Under the pieces are notes generated by a model that made no database searches, was not told the origin of the DNA, and worked only from the letters and a program-made list of their open reading frames with translations. DNA of 64,000 nucleotides from positions 1,364,001 to 1,428,000 of the forward strand of contig NZ_JAEACF010000001.1 in the NCBI RefSeq assembly GCF_016401385.1. Direction: 5' to 3'. The stretch comes from Fictibacillus halophilus. GTDB taxonomy: Bacteria > Bacillota > Bacilli > Bacillales > Fictibacillaceae. Within the stretch, counting starts at the first letter, position 1. Every line of letters starts with the position of its first letter. Made by a program: the position numbers and the translations under genes. Below, in pieces: positions 30,169 through 38,136 of this stretch.

Positions 30169-30921
30169 TTATGAAAATGCATAATTCTTTGTTTCAAGTG
30201 TTTCATTGATACGCGTGAGTAAAACATCTTTAAGAATAGGGTGGTAGCCGAGCGTCTCACAAAGAGTTACGTTTTGTGTGGTTCGTTTTTGATAACGAAT
30301 TGTCGTTTGTTTCATCCCGTTTATTAATAGCCCTGAAAATAGAAGATAAGGCACAACGATGACTTGGTCAAATAACTCGCGACTATTCCATAGAGCCTCT
30401 TCAAAGCTCGGTTCTGAACCGGTTAGAAAACAAGCTTGTATACTAGGAATTCCGTAATGGTTTTGAACGTTAGACGCGATAGTCTCTAGGTCCCGCTTAA
30501 CATCTTGATCGGTGCTGCCTCTGCCCACAAGCAGAATATGTGTATTTTCTCTCAAACTAACTGCGCTTTTGGTGATCTTCTCCCACAACAAATGCGAAAT
30601 GGCTTTGTGTACACCGAATGGACGCCCGTAAATCACTTCAACTTCTGGATATTGATTCTGCAAGTGGTGAAGTTCTTTTGGAATATCTATTTTTATATGA
30701 TTAGCACTTAGTAAGAACACAGGAATAACGGAGATACTCGTTGCTCCTTTTTGTATACACGTTTCAAAGCCTTGGGTGATAGAGGGTTCAGCAAGCTCTA
30801 AAAAACAAATCTCTTTAATGGGCACCTCAACTTGTGCCATACAAAGTCTCACAAATTCTTCCGCTTCCATACGTCCTTTGTTCAGTCTTGTACCGTGACA
30901 GATAAAGAGCAATGCCTTCAT
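30169..30921 (-). CDS. ylnE: Sirohydrochlorin ferrochelatase (SirB/CbiX type)
   Basis: 250 residues with HGTR at 9-12 (LLFICHGTRLNKG) supplying the metal-binding histidine of CbiX/SirB chelatases, and the second half-domain motif LLVGRGSTDQD near 130. It inserts iron into sirohydrochlorin to finish siroheme. It starts directly after cobA (adjacent bases), within the sulfate-assimilation operon. Confidence 0.92.
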   Translation of the reverse strand: MKALLFICHGTRLNKGRMEAEEFVRLCMAQVEVPIKEICFLELAEPSITQGFETCIQKGATSISVIPVFLLSANHIKIDIPKELHHLQNQYPEVEVIYGRPFGVHKAISHLLWEKITKSAVSLRENTHILLVGRGSTDQDVKRDLETIASNVQNHYGIPSIQACFLTGSEPSFEEALWNSRELFDQVIVVPYLLFSGLLINGMKQTTIRYQKRTTQNVTLCETLGYHPILKDVLLTRINETLETKNYAFS

Positions 30922-31707
30922 TTACAGAGCCTCTCTTACGGCAGCAAGCTTACTCGGTTCTTCATTCAGCTGTTCAAACCATTTCAGTTCACTGCGAAGA
31001 CGAACGACTTCACCGACAATGATCATGCTCGGATTCTCAATTTGTTCTTTAACTACGATTTCCTCAATCGTATCCAGTGTACCGGTAACGGTTCGTTGAC
31101 TCTCTAAAGATCCCCATTGAACTAGTGCAACTGGTGTTTCTTTGCTTTTTCCGTGTCTCGTCAACTGCTTACAAATATAACCTAGGTTGCCCACTCCCAT
31201 ATAGATCGCTAACGTATCAATACCGTTCGCTAGACTCTCCCATTTCAGCTCATCTTCTTCACCTTTTTTACGATGACCGGTAACAACCGCAAAGCTTGAA
31301 GCGATGTTTCGATGTGTTACGGGAATTCCCGCATAAGCTGGGGCTGCAATCCCTGATGTTATTCCAGGAATCACCTCAAACGGAATACGACTTTTTGCAA
31401 GCGTTTCTGCTTCTTCTCCGCCTCTTCCAAACACGAAGGGATCACCGCCTTTTAGCCGAGTTACTACTTTTCCTTTTTGAGCGTGTTTAACTAAGAAACT
31501 GTTGATTGTTTCTTGCTTCATGAAATGGTAGTTTGGCAGTTTACCGCAATAGATTAAGTCGGAGTCCGGTTTTGCATATGAGAGCAGTTCTTTGTTCACT
31601 AAACGATCATATAAAATAACATCCGCTTCCTGAATACAACGCAGACCTTTTACGGTTATCAGCCCTGGATCACCAGGGCCAGCTCCGACAAGATATACTT
31701 TTCCCAT
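30922..31707 (-). CDS. cobA: Uroporphyrinogen-III C-methyltransferase
   Basis: 261 residues of the SUMT/tetrapyrrole methylase family: VYLVGAGPGDPGLIT near the N terminus, VVTRLKGGDPFVFGRGGEE near 82, GIPVTHR near 126 and GVGNLGYI later. It uses SAM to methylate uroporphyrinogen III to precorrin-2, the first siroheme step (ylnD in B. subtilis). The start at 31707 has AAGGAG 8 nt upstream; in-frame starts at 31716-31710 sit too close to that site. The protein consumes SAM and is itself under S-box control through the operon head. Confidence 0.94.
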   Translation of the reverse strand: MGKVYLVGAGPGDPGLITVKGLRCIQEADVILYDRLVNKELLSYAKPDSDLIYCGKLPNYHFMKQETINSFLVKHAQKGKVVTRLKGGDPFVFGRGGEEAETLAKSRIPFEVIPGITSGIAAPAYAGIPVTHRNIASSFAVVTGHRKKGEEDELKWESLANGIDTLAIYMGVGNLGYICKQLTRHGKSKETPVALVQWGSLESQRTVTGTLDTIEEIVVKEQIENPSMIIVGEVVRLRSELKWFEQLNEEPSKLAAVREAL

Positions 31708-31719
31708 CATCATCACTCC

Positions 31720-31941
31720 TTAAGGATTTAATATCGTTTCACGTTCATACAGCACGAAGCCGTTGCCCGTACGAATTCTTTTCTTTTCATAAAGAGAGAT
31801 CTCATCGACTTCAGGCTGTTTCAGAAAATACTTTTCAAGTTCCACGTCTACTAGCTGAAACGCCTGCTCATCTGTTGAAGCGGCTATTACAACAGGAATA
31901 ACCTCTGATTTCGAAATCACTTCAAACCGGTATAAATACAT
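31720..31941 (-). CDS. DUF3906-type small protein
   Basis: 73 residues (MYLYRFEVISKSEVIPVV, then AASTDEQAFQLVDVELEKYFL), a short alpha/beta protein that I recognise as the DUF3906 family found beside sulfite reductase and cobA in Bacillaceae. No function is known. Its position between the reductase and the siroheme genes, with 12-16 nt gaps, suggests a helper role in siroheme enzyme assembly or regulation; this is inference from context only. Confidence 0.8.
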   Translation of the reverse strand: MYLYRFEVISKSEVIPVVIAASTDEQAFQLVDVELEKYFLKQPEVDEISLYEKKRIRTGNGFVLYERETILNP

Positions 31942-31957
31942 AGCGAGACCTCCATTT

Positions 31958-33586
31958 TTATGAGACTTTTTCTTCTAATTCTTCTGCAATCCGGTCCAGT
32001 TCTTTTTGAAGCTGTTCGAGCCCAAGTCTGTTTACATAGTCAAAAAAGCTTTCTGCTGGAAGTTTTGTATCCTTAAATGTAGTAAGGAAGCAGAAAAGTA
32101 CTTCGTCTAGTGAATCCGCATGGAACTTTCCTTTTAGCTTTTCGTTAAACTTTCCGCCATCATCAAGTGTGCCTCCTACATAAATCTCAAAGGCTTGAAC
32201 CATCTTTTTCTCTTTCGTTTTTAACAACACGCCTTGAAGGCCAATATCTGCGATCTGACGCTGTCCACATGAGTTAGGGCAGCCTACCATATGAATTCTA
32301 ACGGGAACATCTAGTGCGATTTTCTGATCGAGGTTTTCTGCGATCCTACGCATACGTTCTTTTGTTTCAACGAGTGCCAAGTTACAATACTCGATCCCGG
32401 TACAAGAAACAGAATGACCAATGAAAGATAGAGGCTGCGTGGTGATGCGTTTGAAAATTTCTTCTTGTAAAAGCAACTCGACGTTTTCGTGTTTCACATT
32501 AGGAATAATTAAGTTTTGAGAATTTACCGTTCGAATCTCGCCGTTTCCGTGTTTCTTTGCAATTTCAGCAAGCTCTAAAACTTCATCAGCATGAAGTCGG
32601 CCAACAGGTACGTTAAAACCGATATAACTTAATCCCTCTTGCTTTTGAGGGTGAACACCATAAAAATATCCGCCGTTCCATGTTTTAAGAGCATCTTTTC
32701 CTTTAGAGTGAAGCTGTCCGGTATATTTTAGAAGCTTTTCTTTAAATTTCTCCGGCCCCCAATCCGCCATCAAGAACTTAAGGCGTGCAAGGTGACGCTT
32801 TTCCCGATATCCGTAATCACGGAAAATAGTAGTGATCGCGATTGACACCTCTTTTACCTGATGCGGTTCAATAAACACATCAAGGGGCTGTGCTAAGAAA
32901 GGACGAGAAGAAAGACCTCCGCCGATCTTTATGTGAAATCCTGGTATCTCTTTATCTTCAATCTCTTTATAAGCCGGCGTAAATGCCACACAGTTGATTT
33001 CAGCATGTGCACTATTGTTCACATTGGAGCTAATGGACATTTTGTATTTCCTTGGCAGGTTAGAGAAATCTTCATTGTGCTGAAAGAACTCATATACTTC
33101 TTTTACTATCTCAGTGGTATCAAAGAGTTCATGTGGATCGATACCTGCGATCGGGTTCCCCATTATGTTTCGCGTAATGTCCCCACACGCACCCGCGCTC
33201 GACAACCCAACTGCTTCTAACCGATTAAAGATATCTGGGATCTGTTCAATGGTCAGCCAGTGAAATTGAATGGCCTGACGTGTCGTGATATCGAATACGT
33301 CTCTTCCATAATCTTTGCAAATATGAGCTAATGCTTTTACTTGTTCATAAGTTAAAATGCCTGATGGAACATTAACCCTCATCATAAAATAGCCGTCTTC
33401 TTTAGGACGCTGCAGATATAAGCCAGCCCACTTGAAACTATCCCATTCTTCTTTCGGAATAGAAGAAAAGCCGTTTTCTGCGTAATGAGGAATATCTTCA
33501 AATATTTTCAATCCATCTTTTACGAGCTTTTTTTGTTCTGTTTTGTTGATCTTCGGATTATCTGCCCACGCTTTTTCATATGCCAT
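31958..33586 (-). CDS. Ferredoxin-type sulfite reductase (nitrite/sulfite reductase family)
   Basis: 542 residues with the duplicated siroheme-reductase fold. The Fe4S4-siroheme cysteines are complete: C395-X5-C401 (CTGIEYC) and C436-X3-C440 (CPNSC). Siroheme-binding arginines are in the NVNNSAHAE and DVFDITTRQ regions. A single polypeptide of this size takes electrons from ferredoxin rather than from an NADPH flavoprotein (CysJ), which is absent nearby. Located between cysC and the siroheme genes, it most likely reduces sulfite to sulfide, although nitrite reductases share the fold. Confidence 0.92.
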   Translation of the reverse strand: MAYEKAWADNPKINKTEQKKLVKDGLKIFEDIPHYAENGFSSIPKEEWDSFKWAGLYLQRPKEDGYFMMRVNVPSGILTYEQVKALAHICKDYGRDVFDITTRQAIQFHWLTIEQIPDIFNRLEAVGLSSAGACGDITRNIMGNPIAGIDPHELFDTTEIVKEVYEFFQHNEDFSNLPRKYKMSISSNVNNSAHAEINCVAFTPAYKEIEDKEIPGFHIKIGGGLSSRPFLAQPLDVFIEPHQVKEVSIAITTIFRDYGYREKRHLARLKFLMADWGPEKFKEKLLKYTGQLHSKGKDALKTWNGGYFYGVHPQKQEGLSYIGFNVPVGRLHADEVLELAEIAKKHGNGEIRTVNSQNLIIPNVKHENVELLLQEEIFKRITTQPLSFIGHSVSCTGIEYCNLALVETKERMRRIAENLDQKIALDVPVRIHMVGCPNSCGQRQIADIGLQGVLLKTKEKKMVQAFEIYVGGTLDDGGKFNEKLKGKFHADSLDEVLFCFLTTFKDTKLPAESFFDYVNRLGLEQLQKELDRIAEELEEKVS

Positions 33587-33611
33587 CGTTTTTGATCTCC
33601 TTTATCGTTAG

Positions 33612-34211
33612 TTAAATCAACTTCCTGTTTTTCAAATAGTTTAAAATGACCTCAACACTCTCGGTAACGCTTTGTTCGTTCGTATGAATGGTAAGAGCAG
33701 ATGATACCGGTTCTTCGTAAGGTGAATCAATTCCAGTAAAATCTGGAATCTCACCTTTTCGCGCTTTGTCGTACAATCCCTTTGGATCTCTTTTCTCACA
33801 TTCTTCGATTGGACATGATACAAAGATTTCAATAAACTCTTCTTCTGAAACAATTGCCTTTGCCTTCTCTCGATCTTGTATAAATGGGGAGATAAACGCT
33901 GTCAGCACAACCGTTCCATTATCAACAAACAGCTTAGAAACTTCTGAGATTCTGCGAATGTTTTCCGTTCTATCTTCATCTGAAAACGATAGGTCACGGT
34001 TTAATCCATTTCGGATGTTGTCTCCATCCAGTACATAATTCCGTATGTTTCGATCGTAAAGTTCTTTTGCAAGTGCATTTGCAATGGTTGATTTTCCAGA
34101 ACCAGAGAGACCGGTAAACCAAAGAACAAAACTAGAATGGTTATTTTGCTTTTGTCTGTCTTCTTTTTTAATTGAGCTATCGTGCCAGGTTAAGTTGTGC
34201 GGTTTGCTCAT
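33612..34211 (-). CDS. cysC: Adenylyl-sulfate kinase
   Basis: 199 residues with Walker [10 protein letters not shown] near 35 and the APS kinase signatures [14 protein letters not shown] and [10 protein letters not shown]. It phosphorylates APS to PAPS. The start at 34211 is chosen since AAGGAG lies 6 nt upstream; an in-frame ATG at 34241 has no such site. The start lies within the last codons of sat (34177-34211 overlap), so translation is coupled with the enzyme producing its substrate. Confidence 0.94.
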   Translation of the reverse strand: MSKPHNLTWHDSSIKKEDRQKQNNHSSFVLWFTGLSGSGKSTIANALAKELYDRNIRNYVLDGDNIRNGLNRDLSFSDEDRTENIRRISEVSKLFVDNGTVVLTAFISPFIQDREKAKAIVSEEEFIEIFVSCPIEECEKRDPKGLYDKARKGEIPDFTGIDSPYEEPVSSALTIHTNEQSVTESVEVILNYLKNRKLI

Positions 34212-35373
34212 TTGAATCTCCTTTTCGCTCTTTTTCTTCATGTCTTTTTAGCCCTTTTATTAAGACTTCTACTACTTCTTTACGGCTAAAAGTGCTAGGC
34301 GGCAAATCACCATTACGAAGCAGTTCTCGTACCTTTGTGCCAGATAGAATCACATGATCTTCAGTTGTGTGAGGACACGTTTTAGAAGAGGCCATTGCTT
34401 CACATTTTTTACAGAAAAAGCTATGTTCAAAGAAAAGTGTCGTTATGCCGATTTCATCTGCTATAAACTGTGAAAAAATTTCTTGTGCTTCATATGTTCC
34501 GTAATAATTACCAACGCCTGCATGATCACGGCCAACAATAAAATGTGTACAGCCATAATTTTTTCTAACGAGAGCGTGAAAAATTGCTTCGCGTGGACCT
34601 GCATAGCGCATTGCAGCTGGAAAAACAGCAAGGAAGACACGGTCACTTGGATAATAGTTTTGTAAAAGAACATGATAGCTTTCCATTCGAACATCAGCTG
34701 GTATATCATCTGATTTCGTTTCACCCACGAGCGGGTTTAAGAAGAGGCCATCCACCGTTTCAAGCGCTGTTTTTTGAATATATTCATGTGCACGGTGAAC
34801 TGGATTTCTCGTTTGAAAGCCTACAACTGTTTTCCATCCCAAATCACGAAACGTCTTTCTCGTTTCACTAGGATCGAGATGATAGGCTTTGAATTCCTTT
34901 TTCAGAGGACGTTTAACGAGGGTGATGTCTCCGCCTACATACACAGAAGGACGATCCAGCAATTTCTTTACACCAGGATGATCGTTATCAGTCGTTTTGT
35001 AGACTTTCTCTGCTTCTATTTGCTTAATAGGCGTATAAATATCGCTAACCTTCAGGATGCCGTATGTAACTCCTTCGTACGTTAACCGAACATCATCGTG
35101 TCTCTGTAGTGCATTTGCTGTTACAGGATCAACAGGTAACGTGATCGGAAGGCTCCAAACCGTTCCATCACTTAGCCGGATGTCATGAACAACTGATTGA
35201 TAGTCTTCTTGATTTAAGAATCCTGTTAACGGGCTATATGCTCCTATAGCGATTAATTCAAGGTCACTAAGTGCTGTCGCATCGAGAGTGATTTCTTTTT
35301 GTATATGGTGATAAGGTGTCTCTGGCTGATAACGGTTGATTAATTTTCCTCCATGGGGCTGTATTGTACTCAT
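34177..35373 (-). CDS. sat: Sulfate adenylyltransferase
   Basis: 398 residues of the homomeric ATP sulfurylase family. The active-site motif [13 protein letters not shown] (QxRN and HxxH) is near 188-200, and [12 protein letters not shown] is near 279. A zinc-type cysteine set [13 protein letters not shown] follows near 317. It makes APS from sulfate and ATP. Order cysH-sat-cysC, with cysC overlapping its 3' end. AGGAGGAGAG precedes the ATG. Confidence 0.96.
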   Translation of the reverse strand: MSTIQPHGGKLINRYQPETPYHHIQKEITLDATALSDLELIAIGAYSPLTGFLNQEDYQSVVHDIRLSDGTVWSLPITLPVDPVTANALQRHDDVRLTYEGVTYGILKVSDIYTPIKQIEAEKVYKTTDNDHPGVKKLLDRPSVYVGGDITLVKRPLKKEFKAYHLDPSETRKTFRDLGWKTVVGFQTRNPVHRAHEYIQKTALETVDGLFLNPLVGETKSDDIPADVRMESYHVLLQNYYPSDRVFLAVFPAAMRYAGPREAIFHALVRKNYGCTHFIVGRDHAGVGNYYGTYEAQEIFSQFIADEIGITTLFFEHSFFCKKCEAMASSKTCPHTTEDHVILSGTKVRELLRNGDLPPSTFSRKEVVEVLIKGLKRHEEKERKGDSNEQTAQLNLAR

Positions 35374-35400
35374 TATGTTTCTCTCCTCCTGAAATTCTCT

Positions 35401-36114
35401 TTATTGACTATCATTTTGATGAAGGCCGCATTCTAGTTTTCCTAAACCAGACCAACGTCCAGAACGAAGGTCATCTGCGTTTAGTGCAGCCTGTGTACAT
35501 GGCTCGCAACCTATACTTGGAAAACCATTGTCGTGAAGTTTGTTATACGGCACATCATGTTTGTGGGCATAACGCCAAATGTCTTTCCAAGTCCAATGAA
35601 TAAGCGGACAAATCTTAATGCTTTTAAATCGCCCGTCCCGATTAACAAATTGCGTGTTTTGGCGGGTAGGTGACTGTTCACGGCGTAGTCCTGAAAGCCA
35701 TGCTGTTACGCCGTTCAGTTCTTCTTCTAAAGGAATCACTTTTCTAATATTGCAGCATTGATTTGGATTTGATTTCCAAAGCTCTTCACCATGCTTACTC
35801 GCCTGTTCTTCAAGAGATAAAACCGGTGTTTTCAACTTGATGCGAAGAGATGGATATCTTTTCTTCGCTGCTTCAATAACTTCATACGTTTCTAGAAAAT
35901 GCAGATGCGTATCAAGGAAAACAATTTGAGCATCAGGCTTTACTTGATGAACAAGATCAACCAAGACGCTTCCTTCAATTCCGAAGCTGCAGGCGTAAAC
36001 CAGATCATCTTCATACGTTTCATAAGCCCACTTCAAAGCATGCAGTGCACCTTTTGTGGGATTATCACTATTAAAATCATGGGTTTTCTCGTCCCATGTT
36101 TCGTACGTTAGCAA
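35401..36114 (-). CDS. cysH: Adenylyl/phosphoadenylyl-sulfate reductase
   Basis: 237 residues. The PP-loop-like start CSFGIEGSV (about 42-50) is followed by the iron-sulfur cysteines C120-C121 and C203-X2-C206 and the catalytic C-terminal ECGLH (C229). The CC...CxxC pattern marks the Fe4S4 type able to use APS (and in Bacillus also PAPS). It yields sulfite for the reductase encoded downstream. TTG start supported by GGAGG 7 nt upstream. It is the first enzyme gene after yezD, with a terminator-like hairpin between them. Confidence 0.94.
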   Translation of the reverse strand: MLTYETWDEKTHDFNSDNPTKGALHALKWAYETYEDDLVYACSFGIEGSVLVDLVHQVKPDAQIVFLDTHLHFLETYEVIEAAKKRYPSLRIKLKTPVLSLEEQASKHGEELWKSNPNQCCNIRKVIPLEEELNGVTAWLSGLRREQSPTRQNTQFVNRDGRFKSIKICPLIHWTWKDIWRYAHKHDVPYNKLHDNGFPSIGCEPCTQAALNADDLRSGRWSGLGKLECGLHQNDSQ

Positions 36115-36137
36115 TTTGTTACCTCCTTCTTGCCATT

Positions 36138-36187
36138 AAAAAAGCGGCTTTAACGTTTTTAGGACATTGCCCATTCGTTAAAACCGC
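36138..36187 (-). terminator. Terminator-like hairpin between yezD and cysH
   Basis: Minus strand GCGGTTTTAACG (36187-36176) pairs with CGTTAAAGCCGC (36155-36144), 12 bp with one G-U, followed by TTTTTT. Only about 10 nt separate it from the cysH ribosome site, leaving no room for a promoter, so cysH must be reached by read-through of this structure. Confidence 0.85.
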
Positions 36188-36209
36188 CTCTAGTTTTCTA
36201 GTCAGCGAG

Positions 36210-36353
36210 CTATTTAATTCTTACCTTCTCGTTTTTTTCCAGCTGAATTACTTTTCCGTCTTGTACGATTAATGTGATTGATCCAAATTTGATACTGCTC
36301 AGCATTTGTTGAAGCTGAGGAAGAAAATCGTTTGCACTCTTTTCGTTCGCCAC
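36210..36353 (-). CDS. yezD: YezD-like small protein (DUF2292)
   Basis: 47 residues translated by hand: GTG start at 36353, GGGAGG (36361-36366) 7 nt upstream, ending KVRIK-TAG. The core FGSITLIVQDGKVIQLEK is the DUF2292/YezD pattern, a short protein found at the head of S-box-controlled sulfur genes in Bacillaceae. Function unknown. It is the first gene after the S-box leader and precedes the cysH hairpin. Confidence 0.82.
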   Translation of the reverse strand: MANEKSANDFLPQLQQMLSSIKFGSITLIVQDGKVIQLEKNEKVRIK

Positions 36354-36445
36354 TCCACTGCCTCCCTTTACAACATTCATTATCTTTTAAAGTATCTTTC
36401 CTAAAAATTGTTGTTTTCTAAGTGTTACTTATTTCTTCTTTGTCT

Positions 36446-36572
36446 TTTGATTGGAGTGGAAGATGCGAGACTCCTGTGGGACAGGCGGGCAGGTGAGACA
36501 CTTATACGGAAACGTACAAATGTGGCTCACCGCCTGCCCCACGGAAAGCGAGTATCTGCAACGGAAATCAAC
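36446..36572 (+). repeat. Dispersed Bacillaceae intergenic repeat, well preserved copy 2
   Basis: Contains TTGATTGGAGTGGAAGATGC, GAGACTCCTGTGGGACAGG, then GGCTCACCGCCTGCCCCACG, GGAAAGCGAGTATCTGCA and ends ACGGAAATCAAC. GTGGG-AGGCGGG-GGTGAG arms pair with CTCACCGCCTGCCCCAC to make a long imperfect hairpin. It lies in the leader of the yezD-cysH transcript, antisense to it, between the S-box terminator and yezD. It shares its block order with 13977-14079. Confidence 0.8.
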
Positions 36573-36608
36573 TCTTTCAAAAGCAACAACGAATATGAAA
36601 ACAACAAT

Positions 36609-36634
36609 AAAAAAAACCTTCCCATTTCGGAAAG
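36609..36634 (-). terminator. Terminator of the yezD-cysH S-box
   Basis: Minus strand CTTTCC / GGGAAG short stem with 5-nt loop and eight Ts, directly downstream of the S-box aptamer. Confidence 0.8.
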
Positions 36635-36656
36635 ATAGTGGAGGTAAGCATATTAC

Positions 36657-36757
36657 CTTATCTTCCAAAATGTAAAAACATTCTGCTGGAGTTAGCACCT
36701 TACAATCGCAGGTTGCCGGGTTTCATCGGGCCAGTTCCCTTCACCACTCTGGATAAG
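36657..36757 (-). promoter_or_regulatory. SAM riboswitch (S box) heading the yezD-cysH sulfur operon
   Basis: Minus strand: P1 arms CTTATC (36757-36752) and GATAAG (36662-36657) enclose CAGAGTGGTGAAGGGA, TGGCCCGATGAAACCCGGCA, ACCTGCG and AAGGTGCTAACTCCAGCAGA. All S-box core blocks are present. High SAM would stop expression of sulfate assimilation. Confidence 0.96.
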
Positions 36758-36774
36758 AGTTTAAATTTTATAAA

Positions 36775-36802
36775 ATCATAACATATCTGAAATGGATATC
36801 AA
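36775..36802 (-). promoter_or_regulatory. Promoter of the yezD-cysH transcript
   Basis: Minus strand TTGATA (36802-36797), 16-bp spacer, TATGAT (36780-36775), about 15 nt before the S-box P1 helix. Confidence 0.6.
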
Positions 36803-36850
36803 GACCTATTTTTTAATTTTTCTATTTTTTCAAAAAAATTAAACAAACAG

Positions 36851-36880
36851 TTGACTTTTTATCTTTTAGGAACATATAGT
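36851..36880 (+). promoter_or_regulatory. Promoter of the TauE/SafE-type permease gene
   Basis: TTGACT (36851-36856), 18-bp spacer, TATAGT (36875-36880). Divergent from the yezD-cysH promoter about 50 bp away. Confidence 0.65.
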
Positions 36881-36885
36881 ATTAA

Positions 36886-36955
36886 CTAAAATTTAATCCG
36901 TATCGCTGATCGGTAAACCGAAGGCTCTTAACATCACTTGTTAAGGGCCTTTTTA
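36886..36955 (+). terminator. Terminator-bearing leader of the permease gene
   Basis: After the promoter comes a short leader with the small hairpin CGGTAAACCG (36911-36920) and then AAGGCTCTTAAC / GTTAAGGGCCTT (36921-36951, one G-U) plus T-run. The stem ends about 9 nt before the AGGAGG of the permease. The geometry is that of an attenuator; the leader does not match the S-box, L-box, T-box or purine patterns I know. Confidence 0.75.
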
Positions 36956-36972
36956 TTTTGAGGAGGAAGAAA

Positions 36973-37872
36973 ATGAAAAAGTTAATCGTATTGGCTCTAA
37001 TTGGTCTTGTTGCACAGTTGATTGATGGTTCTCTAGGTATGGCTTATGGCGTTACATCTACATCATTGCTCTTAGTAGCGGGAATTGCTCCTGCAGCTGC
37101 ATCTGCTTCCGTACATCTTGCTGAAGTCGTAACCACTGCGGCATCGGGCGCTTCTCATATTAAGTTCGGAAACGTTGACCGGCAAGTGGTTCTTCGTTTA
37201 ATCCTCCCCGGCTCTATAGGAGCTTTTGTAGGTGCTTGTTTTTTAAGCAACCTGCCTGGAGATGTTATAAAGCCATATATCTCTATCTTCTTAATTATCC
37301 TTGGGATTTATATCTTATATCGTTTTCTGTTTAAGCTTGGAGAGAAGAAAGCAACAGCGAGTGGTAAACCCTTTACAAAGAAACAACTTATTCCACTTGG
37401 ATTATTAGCAGGATTTTTAGATGCTACAGGTGGTGGAGGCTGGGGCCCAGTCACTACACCGGTTCTAATGGCAAAACAAGATCTGAAAACCAGAAAAGTA
37501 ATCGGTTCTGTAGATACGAGCGAATTCGCAGTAGCTGTATCTGCATCAATCGGTTTCTTCATCGCACTCGGCTGGGAACAAGTTGAGTGGCTGTGGGTCG
37601 GAGCTTTAATGCTAGGAGGAGTGATTGCGGCTCCCGTTGCCGCTTGGCTTGTACGCCTAATTCCCTCTCACATACTAGGGGTTTTGGTGGGAGGTCTGAT
37701 CATTATTACCAATACAAGAACTCTTCTTCATACTCTTGGTGTATCCCATAATATGTTGTTCTCGATCTACTTTGTACTTGCTGCATTTTGGGCGATTGGA
37801 GTTATTTATGCGGTCAAAGTCAATCCTGAAAATAAAAATCCGAAATTTTTAAAAAATTCTGTTGACTATTGA
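36973..37872 (+). CDS. TauE/SafE family sulfur-compound permease
   Basis: 299 residues with about 8 membrane helices and the duplicated TauE/SafE signature: GSLGMAYGVTSTSLLL near 20-35 and GGGGWGPVTTPVLMA near 155. The family moves sulfite, sulfonates, sulfoacetate or sulfate. It stands divergent to the sulfate operon, which here lacks the cysP sulfate permease usual in the B. subtilis cysH operon, so a role in sulfate or sulfonate uptake is plausible. ATG 36973 has GAGGAGG 6 nt upstream. Confidence 0.85.
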   Translation: MKKLIVLALIGLVAQLIDGSLGMAYGVTSTSLLLVAGIAPAAASASVHLAEVVTTAASGASHIKFGNVDRQVVLRLILPGSIGAFVGACFLSNLPGDVIKPYISIFLIILGIYILYRFLFKLGEKKATASGKPFTKKQLIPLGLLAGFLDATGGGGWGPVTTPVLMAKQDLKTRKVIGSVDTSEFAVAVSASIGFFIALGWEQVEWLWVGALMLGGVIAAPVAAWLVRLIPSHILGVLVGGLIIITNTRTLLHTLGVSHNMLFSIYFVLAAFWAIGVIYAVKVNPENKNPKFLKNSVDY

Positions 37873-37890
37873 TAGGGACGTATGTATTAT
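37862..37890 (+). promoter_or_regulatory. Promoter of the metY S-box transcript
   Basis: TTGACT (37862-37867), 17-bp spacer, TATTAT (37885-37890). It starts within the last codons of the permease gene. Confidence 0.65.
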
Positions 37891-37916
37891 AAATCTTAAT
37901 TCAATATTCAAATCTT

Positions 37917-38016
37917 CTTATCCAGAGAGGCTGAGGGACTGACCCTATGAAGCCCGGCAACCAGCGGAAACGCATGGTGCTAATTTCAGCAGAACAATCA
38001 TTGTTCTGAAAGATGA
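37917..38016 (+). promoter_or_regulatory. SAM riboswitch (S box) of metY
   Basis: CTTATCCAGAGAGGCTGAGG, CTGACCCTATGAAGCCCGGC, AACCAGCG, ATGGTGCTAATTTCAGCAGA and closing AAAGATGAG: complete S-box core in order, 25 nt after a sigma-A-like promoter. Confidence 0.96.
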
Positions 38017-38041
38017 GACTTCGATCGGGTGAAATCATCGG

Positions 38042-38072
38042 GACCTCTTCTTTTGGAAGAGGTCTTTTTTTC
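38042..38072 (+). terminator. Terminator of the metY S-box
   Basis: GACCTCTTC / GAAGAGGTC perfect 9-bp stem and eight Ts between aptamer and gene. Confidence 0.92.
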
Positions 38073-38136
38073 TGGGATAAGTTGAAACTGAATGTGATTG
38101 GATATAAAAATATTAACGTTGAGGAGAGATTTGAAA

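Noticed and set aside
36886-36955. Fourth S-box or a c-di-GMP riboswitch before the permease
   Set aside because: The leader is too short and lacks the core blocks of either class.
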